A stretch of 64,000 bases of DNA from Ixodes scapularis (GCF_016920785.2 NW_024609836.1:8145018-8209017); one strand, 5' to 3'; counted from the stretch's first letter, positions 10,326 through 20,631 are shown. Numbers and translations are program-made. Notes: generated from the sequence alone by a model not told the origin.

Positions 10326-11699
10326 GAGAGCCTTTTATACTGGGAGAGTTCGGCGGTCTATTGATCCAGCCGCCAGTCTGGCAGCACTGATCGAACAGTC
10401 TGGCAACTGTGCGCATCGCATTCCGAGTCTCGTCGTGCGCCATGATGTGCCTTGTCGTCTCGAGCCGGCAGCCGTCTGACTAGGGTGGAGCGAGAGACGA
10501 CGGTGAAAGTGATCGTTCTGCGCTCTGCGAGACGTTAGAAGAAAACGTATAGAGGTGCTGCAGTGCCGTTGGGTGCTCGAACAGCGCGAAAAAAGGGTTC
10601 AGGATGTACCGGTTCCCGCAAGGAAAAGAAAACCGTGCAAGGCACAAGATCTGGGAGGCCAAAACAAAGAGGGCTAAGTGGAAGCCGGCTTCGAGTTCTC
10701 GATGGTGCGAGGTAATATTATAATTAATTTATTTTTTTGAGTTAAACGCGTTTTATTTTAACTAAAACTGTGCAGCGAGTTGACGCGGCAGCGTCAGGTG
10801 AGAGTGTCCGTTGATCACGAAGCGTTTCCTGCCCCGCAAGACTTGATACTTGCGAGCGGCCTAGCTTGCCAAATTTGAACTGTGTATAGTATTCGCTGCA
10901 AGCGGGTGCACGTCGCGCTGAACGACGCGTGCACTGTACGAGCGCACGCGCTCCGTCGGCAGGTTCATAGCATTTATCTCGCTCTCGTAGCTTTCCCTAC
11001 GCTCGAGTTTTTAGAAGCGGCCTCGTAGCTCCGCTTCGCCGTCTCGCAAGCGATACCTTCATTTTTTTTTTTTTTAATTCGCGTTGTAAATACTTACTTG
11101 TCATGCCTTTCTTTTTTTTAGGTGCACTTCGCACACAGTGATTTCGAAAGTGGTTGTCGATCCCAAAAAGCTCAGGCACAACGCGACGCCGACGCTGCTT
11201 CTTCACAGCAAACCAAACAATGTCAGAAAAAAAAAAAAAAAAAAAAGACCAGCAGGTGAAGAAGCACGGCGGAAAATCACGATCAGTCCGCCGTATTCCG
11301 CACAACGGTGCACAAACCGTGTGATGTGGTAAACACTCAGGGACAATCAAACTTACCCACTGAAAAATGCGCACAAGGCCGCTGAGCTGTGTCGGACGAC
11401 GGGTGTTTTTGAGCGATTCCCCATTTATAAATGAGTGCCGTTCGTAAATGGGCAGTTTGTTTGCTAATTTTTACATGAATAAAGCACTGAATCACAAAAT
11501 GGTTGTTTTCTGACTTTCTCCTCACGGCACGAAAAGCGCGAACGGCGAAACCTACACGCGTATACATCGCACGTCAATGGGGACCCGGCCACTTGCCGGG
11601 AGGCACATCATGGCGGGAGCGGAACCCGCTGAATCCGCTAAACCTAGCGGGCCGTAAGCTCCTCCCATCCGCCGAACTCTCCCAGTATAAAAGGCTCTG
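10326..11699 (+). mobile_element. THAP-encoding DNA transposon remnant (P- or hAT-like)
   Basis: The termini are inverted repeats: GAGAGCCTTTTATACTGGGA on the left and TCCCAGTATAAAAGGCTCTG on the right, extending inward through GAGTTCGGCGG. The flanks GGTGTGGC (10318-10325) and GGTGAGGC (11700-11707) are an 8-bp TSD with one mismatch. Removing the element restores the Penelope 3' sequence (GTGGCATACGATC), as in the minus copy. The 1,374-bp element encodes only a THAP domain, so it is an internal-deletion derivative. THAP plus an 8-bp TSD suits the P superfamily; hAT is the alternative. Confidence 0.75.
10553..11259 (+). pseudogene. THAP zinc-finger exons of the transposon
   Basis: Exon 1 (10553-10711) reads CCSAVGCSN, then MYRFP, KIW and a TKRAKWKPASSSRWCE block. 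It stops at the donor GAG/GTAATA. After an intron, exon 2 begins at 11122 behind a TTTTTTTAG acceptor and reads VHFAHSDFESG, completing the C2CH signature (CEVHF). This is a DNA-binding THAP domain split by an intron. The expected start codon is missing (TAG at 10550-10552), and exon 2 ends soon after a 20-A run, so no full transposase is encoded here. Confidence 0.75.
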
Positions 11700-11850
11700 G
11701 GTGAGGCATACGATCTTGTGTATAAAAGTGAGTGTTTTTTTTTTTTTTTTTAATAAAATCAGTTGTGAGTTAGCGCCCGTCCTGTCGTCTTTGTGTCTTT
11801 ATTGTCCTTGTTTTGTTTGCGCGTTTTAACCTTTTAGATTGGTACTGTCC

Positions 11851-12647
11851 AGCGTGTCGGCAGATGAGGCGTTTTACTGCTTTCTTGAACAGTTTACAAT
11901 CGTGTACGACCGCTGTTTTCCTTACAAATTGCAAAGTGTTTCCCGAAAATCTCGTAAACCTTGGGTTACGACAGAAATATTAAGAATGATAAATAAAAAA
12001 AATGCATTTTACCACCAATTTGTGCGCACTAAAGACGCAAGTATGTTGTCTAAATTCGAAAAGGAACGAAATCAGCTGACAAAGAATTTAAGGCAAGTTA
12101 AATGTGCGTGCTTATTTTAACAATTTATTTCTAGATACTAAGCGACCAAATGTTGTGTGAAAAAGTTGAATGGCATAATTAAGCAAGGATCGTATGTGCA
12201 TCGGATCACAGAAATGAAAATCGGAGGTGTTAACCTAACGGGATCCACTTTAGCGGAAACATTTAATGAGTATTTTGTTAACCTTGTTCAAAGTTTACAC
12301 TATGCGGATGCTTCTAGATATGTGCAGAGTATTTCTCTTAGTCTATTATCCTTCCCAACTGACGAAGATGAAATTTACTCACTTTTCCAAAATTTAAAGA
12401 ATAGTAAAAGCACTGATATATATGACCTTCAAATTAAACCTGTAAAATATGTATTATAGTGCACTGCTCCCTGTCTGACGTATATTTTTAATCTTTCACT
12501 AGAGAATGAAACTTTTCCACAAAAAAAAAACAAAAAAACAAGCAGGTGGCAAGGGTAACGGTACTGTACAAAGGTGGGGGAAAAAGCAACTTGGGAAATT
12601 TTAGGCCAGTGTCCGTTCTACCAGTATTTTGTAAATGACTAGAAAAG
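11851..12647 (+). pseudogene. LINE segment 2: endonuclease end to RT start
   Basis: Continues the LINE interrupted at 8,090. Readable blocks include KPWVTTEILRMINKKN, a linker resembling TLAETFNEYFVN, SKSTDIYDLQIK, and near 12,590 the RT-domain block NFRPVSVLP. Several stops break the frame. The sequence ends at the hAT insertion at 12,656. Confidence 0.75.
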
Positions 12648-12953
12648 ATTATACACAGGGATGGGCAGTACTTTCAAATACAAGTATTTGAAATACGTAT
12701 TTCAAATACTTTGTGTATTTTGCATTTGTATTTGATTACAAATTGGGTAATGTATTTGACCTGTGTATTTAAATACTAAAATGTGGGTATTTCAAATACG
12801 ATTGTAATTACAATTTTGTGGGCGAAAATACATCCCTCAAATTTATTGTCACGACTATTCTTGTTTTTATGCATGTGGTTGTAAGATATAGTCTTCATCC
12901 TTTATTCGGCCATGGGGCTTTTTTCTTTTCCTCCGGCTTTATTTTAAAGGCAC

Positions 12954-13567
12954 AGTAAAGTTCTTCGTCGATCGTGGGGTGCTGCGCTGGCTGGAGGGTG
13001 GCTTCTTTCCGGTGGCTTCAGTGATGCTCACGACTCGGCGGTTGAGTAAATAAATATATATTTACAGATTATGCACAACTTTTTACAAGACAAAACAATT
13101 GTCACGCTGCTGATGCCGCGGCAACCCAACGCCAACAATAGCGCCTCGGCGCCAAGTCCCTTGCCGCGCACGGCAAGTTCTCTGCCCCGCAGGACAAAGT
13201 ACGCGGAGCCCTCGGGACCGCGGGAGATCACGACTTGCTCCGCGCACGGGCTCGTTGAAACTCCACTTTTCCAAAAAGGCGCACCGACATTCCGAAGGGA
13301 GGCCAGACCTCCCTCTCTCCCCCGAAGTCGCCGACATGGCCCCGACAAGGTCGCCTCCCCAATTACCTCGGCGGCAAGGGCGACCACCCGCGAACAGAGG
13401 TTTGTTTACTTCCCACGCGGGGAAATCTGCTTCCACTTTCGGGAGCTGGCCTCCGCTTGCCGCCAAAGGGAAAGACAAGACATCGGGCGCCTCCCAAGGA
13501 CGCTTCGGGTGACCGCGCCGCCAATTCCCCGAGCTCTTTCGGCTAAGCCCCTTCGGCCATCCCTACA
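12954..13567 (-). repeat. 3' LTR of the non-autonomous element
   Basis: Same length and apparently same sequence as the other LTR, indicating a recent insertion. Open frames across it (for example 13071-13604) recur in the second LTR and are not genes. Confidence 0.87.
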
Positions 13568-13699
13568 CGTCCCCCCGAAAACTGCGCTAGGACTTCTGGA
13601 CTAGCCAGCAGTTACAAAAACAGGATGGCCGAAAACCCAACAAGAACACAAAAACAACCCGCTTAAACTGAAGCGAAAAATAAAAACAACAAAACACAT

Positions 13700-14170
13700 G
13701 GCTGGAAATAACGAAGCCAGGCACCTCTAGCACCAATTGCTATATAAAACTGAGAGAAAAAAAAAAGGACAACACTTCTTAGTACACTCCGTTTCTCAGC
13801 AGGCCTCTCGAGGACCTGGACCGCTCGCAACAACGACACCGTTGGCGCCGCAAGAGCTTCCGCAACCAAAAGACAAAAACATCAATAAATCCCGGCAAAC
13901 CAACAGCAAACGAAAGACTAAAAACGCTTGGTGAACACTGAACAACGCTGAATCGTTCGATTACACAAAATAAAACACAGCCACGCTCCTCTAGCACGAC
14001 TTGCTAAATAAAGATCAAAACAGGGAGAACACTCATTTCTGCTTGTGGAGACAAAACCTTGATCACCCACTCCGCTAGACTCTGCGGACCTGTCTTGCTC
14101 GCACCAGCGACACCAAGAACGCTGCAAGCGTTGCCGTAAACAAAAAGACAACAAAACTCGAAAAGCGCGG
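13700..14170. repeat. Degenerate tandem repeat, period about 265 bp
   Basis: Two diverged units begin near 13,713 and 13,979, sharing CCTCTAGCAC, TTGCTA.ATAAA, a GACCTG..CTCGCA block and AAAAGACAA near the end. The region is non-coding, downstream of the large ORF on the minus strand, and may be a structured 3' region of the element. Confidence 0.6.
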
Positions 14171-14176
14171 CAAGCG

Positions 14177-15766
14177 CTACACAGCAAGTGTGAGTTCAAT
14201 GGCACCTCGCAAGGGCCACGGCAGTGATCGCTTCCCCACATGCACGCCCGCTGACACCACGTGCATGAGTGCGACAAAGCGCTCCCTTGCCACCCTACAA
14301 TCAACCCTTACTCGGGCACCCGTGTCGAGTGTCGCGAGAACAGTGTAGCTCGCCAGAGCTTCATTAGGCCCACGAAGGCGTGCTCGGCTCGGCCTCTCCA
14401 CGGAAGCGCTTTCGGCAATCGCTTCGCAGACATCAGAGAAAGGATCAACTTTGCGCCCATGGCGCGCCATCGCCGTCCCTCTTCCAAGATTGTTGCCCCA
14501 CGGCGATTCGTGCTCCTTCACCTGTACCTCCTCGCGCCGCCCGCTTGGTGGCACCCGCTGTGTCACACCCTCAACACAAGGCCCGTCGTGGTGACCCCGA
14601 AGTCCAATCTGAACAGCGGCAGTGGCCCCCCTCGCGACATCGGCATCCACCAGCCTCCCCAGTGCCGGGACCGACCCCTGGCTCTCCGGGAGCTCCTCCC
14701 TTCCAGCTGCCCGGACGTAGGAAGACCCTGGTTGGCAAGTGGCCCGATGGCCCTCAGACCCCCCGGCAGTCTCCAGTCCCAATACGGCACGATCGGCCTC
14801 GAACCCTACGACAGTGTCCGGTTCCTGGAGAGCGCGATCGGCGTCGGACCCCACGGCAGTCTGCGGTCCCAGTACGGCACGATCGGCCTCGAACCCTATG
14901 ACCGTGTCTGGTTCCTGGAGAGCGCGATCGGCGTCGGGCCCCCCGGCAGTCTCCAGTCCTAGCACGGGACGGTCGGCCTCGGACCCCACGGCAGTCAGCG
15001 GTCCCGGTACGGCTCGATCGGCCTCAAACCCTACTTCTTGGAGATCGCGATCGGCGTTGAACCCCACCGCAGTGTCCGGTTCCTGAACGACACGATCGGC
15101 CCCGGACCCCACGACCGTCTTTGGCTCCCTGACAGCGCTACCGGCTTCGGACCCCCCTGCAGTGTCCTGTTCCTGGACAGTGCGGTCGGCCCCAGACCCC
15201 ACCGCAGTCTCCGGTTCCTGGACAGCGCGATAAGCCTCGGAACCCCCGTCAGGGCTCGGTTCCTGGACAGCGCGGTCAGCCTCGGACCCTCCGGCAGTGT
15301 CCTGTTCCTCGACACCGCGGTCGGCCTCAGACCCCACCGCAGTCTCCGGTCCCTGTACGGTTCGATTGGCCTCGGAGCCTACCGCAGTCTCCGGCTCCTG
15401 GACAGCGCGATCACCCTCGGACTCCATGGCAGTCTCCGGCTTTTGTGCGGCACAATCGGCCTCGGACCCCATGGCAGCCTCCGGGTCGCCCAGTGCGTCC
15501 GGTTCCGTTTCGCTGACGCGGTGAGCCTCGGGCTCCGCGCCCGCCGCTGCATTAATCAGCGACCCTTCTCGGCGCTCCTCCAGGAGCCGAGCTATTGCTC
15601 TCCGCTCCTCCGCCCGGAGCTCTGCGAGTTGTATCTGCAGGTCTAGCTCCTTCGTTCTTTTCCTCACGAGGGCTATCTGAACACTCAGCGGAACCGCTTC
15701 CCCATCCGACCATTCGTCGTCTCCGTCACTGAGGCTCTCCCCAATGGGCCAGTTATACCTCGCCAT
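14177..15766 (-). CDS. Gag-position ORF with 15-residue tandem repeats
   Basis: The open frame runs from 15952, but the ATG at 15766 (MARYNWPIGES) is the more likely start, giving about 529 residues. After an acidic segment comes a heptad-like helical stretch (LVRKRTKELDLQIQLAEL). Then about 17 imperfect copies follow of a 15-residue unit resembling GSEADRAVQEPETAV, spanning roughly 14,730-15,480. The C-terminal 150 residues are arginine-rich with no zinc knuckle seen. By position it is the element's Gag or a replacement for it; function is unknown. A donor-like CAG/GTAAGT lies just upstream (GT at 15819-15818), hinting at a spliced leader. Confidence 0.65.
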   Translation of the reverse strand: MARYNWPIGESLSDGDDEWSDGEAVPLSVQIALVRKRTKELDLQIQLAELRAEERRAIARLLEERREGSLINAAAGAEPEAHRVSETEPDALGDPEAAMGSEADCAAQKPETAMESEGDRAVQEPETAVGSEANRTVQGPETAVGSEADRGVEEQDTAGGSEADRAVQEPSPDGGSEAYRAVQEPETAVGSGADRTVQEQDTAGGSEAGSAVREPKTVVGSGADRVVQEPDTAVGFNADRDLQEVGFEADRAVPGPLTAVGSEADRPVLGLETAGGPDADRALQEPDTVIGFEADRAVLGPQTAVGSDADRALQEPDTVVGFEADRAVLGLETAGGSEGHRATCQPGSSYVRAAGREELPESQGSVPALGRLVDADVARGATAAVQIGLRGHHDGPCVEGVTQRVPPSGRREEVQVKEHESPWGNNLGRGTAMARHGRKVDPFSDVCEAIAESASVERPSRARLRGPNEALASYTVLATLDTGARVRVDCRVARERFVALMHVVSAGVHVGKRSLPWPLRGAIELTLAV

Positions 15767-15952
15767 GCAGCTAAGTGCGCGGGTGTCAGCCGGCGACGGA
15801 AGGGAAAACGACCACTTACCTGGCGGTGCTGTAGAGCCCACGGAGGTCGTTGACGCCGCCGAACTCGCGAGTCCCCACGGCGTCGATCGCCACAAGCAGA
15901 GTCCGTTCTGTGAGACCCGGCTGTCACCGCTGCAGGCGTCGGGTGTCGCCAA

Positions 15953-16276
15953 ACCCGCAGGTCACTGGCGTCGATTGCAGCCGGCGACGTTCGCTTGCCT
16001 GAATCTGTTGTCGCCGTCGAAGGCCCCAGGCCCACGGCAGTTGTCGATGACGCCGAACCCGCAGGTCACCGGCGCCGATCGCCCCACGCGACGTCCGCTT
16101 CTCGGCTTTCGTCGCTGTCGGCCACAGGCGTACTCGTAGCCGTGCCTCGCTGTGCCAGGCTGCTGGTCGTCTCGACTGGTCCTGGGCTCCTGCCGATGGA
16201 CACCGCCACACTCCGCGCCAGCACTGGCCTCGTCGTCTTCCTGGCACACGTTGTTGTCGAGGTGGCCGACGACGTC
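15953..16276 (-). other. Leader region of the LTR element with tandem repeats
   Basis: Non-coding or leader sequence between the primer-binding-site-like run and the ORF. A GC-rich unit containing CGCAGGTCACCGGCG-like sequence recurs about every 120 bp. Overlapping frames on both strands look like shadows. Confidence 0.5.
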
Positions 16277-16297
16277 CACGATCCTGTCGACTGCGCC
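16277..16297 (-). other. Putative primer-binding site
   Basis: On the minus strand GGCGCAGTCGACAGGATCG begins directly at the LTR boundary; the preceding T could make it TGGCGCAG. The position and start match an LTR-retrotransposon primer-binding site. The matching tRNA was not identified. Confidence 0.55.
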
Positions 16298-16911
16298 AGT
16301 AAAGTTCTTCGTCGATCGTGGGGTGCTGCGCTGGCTGGAGGGTGGCTTCTTTCCGGTGGCTTCAGTGATGCTCACGACTCGGCGGTTGAGTAAATAAATA
16401 TATATTTACAGATTATGCACAACTTTTTACAAGACAAAACAATTGTCACGCTGCTGATGCCGCGGCAACCCAACGCCAACAATAGCGCCTCGGCGCCAAG
16501 TCCCTTGCCGCGCACGGCAAGTTCTCTGCCCCGCAGGACAAAGTACGCGGAGCCCTCGGGACCGCGGGAGATCACGACTTGCTCCGCGCACGGGCTCGTT
16601 GAAACTCCACTTTTCCAAAAAGGCGCACCGACATTCCGAAGGGAGGCCAGACCTCCCTCTCTCCCCCGAAGTCGCCGACATGGCCCCGACAAGGTCGCCT
16701 CCCCAATTACCTCGGCGGCAAGGGCGACCACCCGCGAACAGAGGTTTGTTTACTTCCCACGCGGGGAAATCTGCTTCCACTTTCGGGAGCTGGCCTCCGC
16801 TTGCCGCCAAAGGGAAAGACAAGACATCGGGCGCCTCCCAAGGACGCTTCGGGTGACCGCGCCGCCAATTCCCCGAGCTCTTTCGGCTAAGCCCCTTCGG
16901 CCATCCCTACA
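16298..16911 (-). repeat. 5' LTR of the non-autonomous element
   Basis: The 614-bp LTR has its minus-strand start TGTAGGG at 16911. It is followed on the right by the TSD GGCAC and then hAT sequence. Confidence 0.87.
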
Positions 16912-17622
16912 GGCACTGTCCAGAGCAGGAATAAAAGTACGTTCTGCACCGAATACAGTGTCTCTCAATCAAGCACAAGCGTTTAGTGACTTTGTGATTA
17001 CGGTGCTAGTCCAGGGCAAGAATAGTGACGAAATCGACGTTCACAGGCAGACTGGCTAAATAGGTGCCTGTGACAACTTGTGATGCTTTCCAGCCTGATT
17101 TCCACCCATAGTTTTTCCTGGAACATTCTAAATTCGCGGGTCGTCCAGACTTTCGTAAGTGGTGCGAGTTGCAACAATAAGAAATTCCCTAGCTAGTCGC
17201 TGTGCATCTTGGTGGTCTCGATTCTTTGTTGGTCTATACCAAAATTTAATCGACAAAGAAAGCTGCTTGAAGCTCTGTACTTTTTTCACCTATTACGTAC
17301 AAGCTGAATACATATTTTTATTATTATTTTTTTGTGTTACTAGAGCCTCGCACACCAACTCCCAAGTGTGCAATGCAAAATTAAAATGAGGTACCCAGAA
17401 ACCCGTTGCAAGTGCCCTGAAGTCGCTGACGCAAATTTTGAGGAATGTGTTTGGAAAAGTATTTGGAGGAGATCAAATACATTTGGCTGTATTTGTATCT
17501 TGTATTTAAATGTTTTCTTGGAAATGTAATTCGATTTGTAATTAAATACATTTTTGTTGAAGTATTTTGTATTTGTATTTTGATACATATTTGCATGTAT
17601 TTTGCCCATCCCTGATTATACA

Positions 17623-17784
17623 TAACAGGTTGTATAGTTTTTTTTTTTAGAAATATTCTATTCTTACCGATTCTCATTATGGATTTAGAAAAGGTAGATC
17701 TACACAACTTGCATTATTAAAGCAAAAGGAGTTAGCTTAAGCAATATAGAAAATAAGCTGTTAACACTTGCAGTATTTATAGAC
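17623..17784 (+). pseudogene. LINE segment 3: RT fingers
   Basis: Short RT stretch between the hAT element and the hairpin insertion, reading ILTDSHYGFRKGRSTQL-like sequence with a frame change. It stops at AVFIDY and is repeated in part after the hairpin. Confidence 0.65.
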
Positions 17785-17900
17785 TACGAAAATTAAAAAG
17801 CGCAAAAGACAAGGACAAGAGGGAGACAACACAGGGCAAGCGCTTGTCCTGTGTTGTCTCCCTCTTGTCCTTGTCTTTTGCGCTTTTTTTAATTTTCGTA
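17785..17900. repeat. 116-bp near-perfect hairpin inserted in the LINE
   Basis: Two arms of about 57 bp are reverse complements with one mismatch and a 2-base length difference, and almost no loop (centre GCAAGCGCTTG). The arm resembles the terminal block of the Penelope elements at 8.13 and 11.8 kb (TTAAAAAGCGCAAA, ACAAGGACAA, ACAGG). The LINE phrase GCAGTATTTATAGAC before it recurs as ACAGTATTCATAGAC at about 17,938-17,952, which may be a diverged TSD. Confidence 0.8.
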
Positions 17901-17937
17901 ATGTTTAACCAACTAGGCCAACAAATCATTTTGCTAC

Positions 17938-19228
17938 AGTATTCATAGACTTTTCAAAGGCGTTTGACCGCCTCAACCATAATACTGCTCCAAAAGCTTT
18001 ATATGTACAGTGTGCGTGGTAGATCCCTAAGTATAATCAAAAGTTATCTTCAGTATCGCTACCAGTGCGTTGAAATAGATAAAAAGTGATCTCAATTGCA
18101 GCCATTAGGCTGCAATTGAGATCGCTTGCGACAAGGTAGTATATTGGGACCACTCCTCTTTAACTTGTATGTCAATGACATAGTAAATATTGATGGCAAT
18201 GTACATTTTTTATTTACGCGGATGATACCAGTGTATTTTTTTCAGGTACGGATACTGAGTAGATCATAAGTGCCGCGAATAAATTTTTAGATAAATTAAA
18301 TACTTGGACAGTGTCTAATTCCTTGCAAATGAACTGTAGTAAAACTAAAGCCGTTCTTTTTAGAGCAAGACATACAAATTGCTTTTATACCTCTGCTCTC
18401 TCCCTCGGCACCCATTAGATATAGTCGAAAGTGTTAGAGTTTTGGGTGTAATATTTATTCAATACATGCTATGCGATGAAATGGTACATTCTAGATGTCA
18501 AAAACTCTCAAAGGCCGTAGGTGTATTGTACAAACATCGTCATATACTCCCAATGCCAGCAATGCTTCTTATATATCATTCTTTATTTTATATGCAATAT
18601 AATTACTGCTTTTTGGTTTGGGGGAATAGAGCGTCCACAAATCTTAAGCAGATACAAATTCTGCAAAAAAGAAGTTGTGCGTATTGTATGCCATGCTGCA
18701 TACGATGCCCGTACAACACCAATGTTTAAAACACTGAATATTGTACAGATTTCAAATTTCTATAATCATAAACTTCGTATTACTTATAAAAAGTCTTTTC
18801 ATCAAAAAGAAAACGTATATCTGTCTATCTCATAGGTTACAATTAGAGACCCGATTTATGCTACACGCAGCGCGGATACGTGGCTAGTGCCGCACTCCAG
18901 AACAAATTATGGAAATCAGATGTTGCGAAATACTCTTCCTCGTCTTTTAGATCGTTTCAGGGAATTAAACATAGAAGTTTTGAGTTTGGTACACAAATAT
19001 TTGCTTTCATTTTTTGTTGAGCCTTCAGTGTTAGTGTAGGTGCATGACGTGTGGTGATTTCTTTTTGCTTTTGTTTTATATCAAACGAATAATTACATAA
19101 ACCATTTCTTTCTTGTGTTAACTGTTTTGTGTGCTGTCTCGCCTGCTGCTGAGGGGAGATGGAGACCTGTCAAGCAACTGTTATGTTGCTTTTTTCTCTG
19201 TTTTCCCTCTCCAAATGGAGAAAAATAA
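17938..19228 (+). pseudogene. LINE segment 4: RT core to 3' end
   Basis: Continues with FIDFSKAFDRLNH, then the catalytic YADD block near 18,215, a SLQMNCSKTKAVLF block, and the C-terminal region to about 18,990. Frame shifts and a stop break it. The 3'UTR ends AATAAAGCATTTTGATTCA followed by a TTGA repeat, as in CR1/L2-type LINEs. Confidence 0.8.
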
Positions 19229-19262
19229 AGCATTTTGATTCATTGATTGATTGATTGATTTG
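19229..19262 (+). repeat. (TTGA)n tail of the LINE
   Basis: Short TTGATTGATTGATT run marking the LINE 3' terminus. Confidence 0.75.
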
Positions 19263-19309
19263 TGTTACATGCAAACACTAGAAGATAGTCTGGTTTACAA
19301 CTTAAAAGC

Positions 19310-19460
19310 AGGGAGTCGAACGGTCAATATTCTAGTTCGGTTCGGGTTCTGGTTCAGTAGCTTTGCATTTTGTTCCGGTTCAGTTCTGCGGCTTCAGTAA
19401 TGTTTTTCAAATAACGGTTCGGTTACCGCTCCACCAAATGCGAATCAATTGAACCAGCGT
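19310..19460. repeat. GGTTC-rich low-complexity block
   Basis: Repeated GGTTCGG/GGTTCAG words recur in the same orientation at 21,380-21,500. It is possibly a subterminal region of an unrecognised element spanning the microsatellite. Confidence 0.4.
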
Positions 19461-19530
19461 CATTTGCATTTACAGAAAAAAATGGGTCGTCAGAAGCCGT
19501 GCTGCGGAAGCCCGTGCAGCAGGACAAATA

Positions 19531-19973
19531 CTGGGTGTCACAAAAGAAAACTTACACCGTCTTTTTTACCGCGAAGATAAACTAGGCATCGCCGAACGCT
19601 CATTCTCCGCCCAAAGGTAGCGCAGGAGCTCACAACCATATGCCAAAGTTTCAGCCCGATCCGATAACTTAGTCAAAAGTTATAAGTGATTTTCTAAAAA
19701 TTTCGGTGGGAAAATGGCGACCGACGGAGTTTTCAAACAAATGGGGCTCTATGGCACCAGAAACCGAAAACGAGCAAAAATGGGCTCCATTTTCCCATTG
19801 AAATTTTCAGAAAATCACTCGTAAATTTTGATTAAGTTATCGGATCGGGCTGAAACTTCGGCATCTGGTTGTGACCTCTGACTCTACCTTTGGGCGGAGA
19901 ATGAGCGTTCGGCGATGCCTAGTTTATTTTTGCGGTAAAAAATACCGTGTAACTTTTCTTTTGTGACACACTG
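19531..19973. mobile_element. Mariner-type MITE with long TIRs
   Basis: The termini are CTGGGTGTCACAAAAGAAAA and, inverted, CAGTGTGTCACAAAAGAAAA, each flanked by TA. Inverted similarity extends about 95 bp inward through AAACTAGGCATCGCCGAACG and ATTCTCCGCCCAAAGG. No ORF is present in the 443-bp element. A related end fragment lies at about 22,299-22,345. Confidence 0.82.
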
Positions 19974-20305
19974 TATATACTTCATTTCGTTTCGTGACCT
20001 TGACTTTTTGTCGTTACGTGGTTACGCAGGTGCTTGGAAACTACGAAGGTACTGTACCCAGATGCGAAGTAAATCAGCCAGCACGCAGATTGACAGCTGT
20101 TACCCAGGGTAGATGAGAAATTTAGCCAGTAGGACTGCTAGCCTGGGGTCTTTAACGTGCATCACGCAGTAGCGATACAGGACCGCGCGCCCGAACGACT
20201 TGCTCGAACGACTCAGTTGAAGAGGAGAAAGACAGCGAAGGCCAATCGAAAGACCATTAAAACAAAAGGAGAAAAAATACAGCGGGCGACTTGCTGTTTC
20301 TAGAA

Positions 20306-20363
20306 AACACACACACGCGCGTACGGACACGCGCGCGCGCGCACACACACACACACACACGCG

Positions 20364-20444
<81 letters not shown>

Positions 20445-20599
20445 GCACGCACGCACGCACGCACGCGCGCACACACACACACACACACATGCACGCACGC
20501 GCGCGCACACACACGCACGCACGCACACACACACACACACACGCGCGCGCACACACACGCACGCGCGCGCGCGCACACACACGCACGCACACACACACG

Positions 20600-20631
<32 letters not shown>

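Larger units (their letters stand above)
8091..11840. mobile_element. Composite Penelope insertion with 10-bp TSD
   Basis: GGTACTGTCC occurs at 8081-8090 and 11841-11850, and the LINE reading continues across the two copies, so this 3,750-bp block was inserted as a unit. It holds two 5'-truncated Penelope-like elements head to head (minus at 8.1-9.36 kb, plus at 9.46-11.84 kb). Matching inverted outer ends share GACGACAGGACGGGC and ACAAGGACAATAAAGACA. The plus copy was later interrupted by a THAP-encoding element. Confidence 0.82.
12954..16911 (-). mobile_element. Non-autonomous LTR retrotransposon
   Basis: Two 614-bp direct repeats (12954-13567 and 16298-16911) look identical and bound a 2.73-kb interior. 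GGCAC flanks both sides (12949-12953 and 16912-16916); a one-base shift would make the TSD GGCA. On the minus strand the LTR starts TGTAGGG. The interior opens with GGCGCAGTCGACAGGATCG, a primer-binding-site-like run, and closes with TTTTCGGGGGGACG, a polypurine-tract-like run. No protease, RT or integrase is present, so it must be mobilised in trans. Confidence 0.87.
12656..17614. mobile_element. hAT-type element carrying a nested LTR retrotransposon
   Basis: Begins CAGGGATGGGC and ends GCCCATCCCTG, flanked by the perfect octamer ATTATACA (12648-12655 and 17615-17622). The subterminal regions on both sides are dense in GTATTTGAAATAC-like palindromes. Subtracting the internal LTR element leaves about 1 kb without a transposase ORF, so this is a non-autonomous hAT. 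Across the insertion the LINE reads on from the RT N-terminus to IIHNRLYSFF and YGFRKGRSTQL. Confidence 0.88.

Noticed and set aside
13071..13604. Open frames inside the 614-bp repeats (also 16,415-17,059)
   Set aside because: They lie in the LTRs and extend into unrelated flanks.
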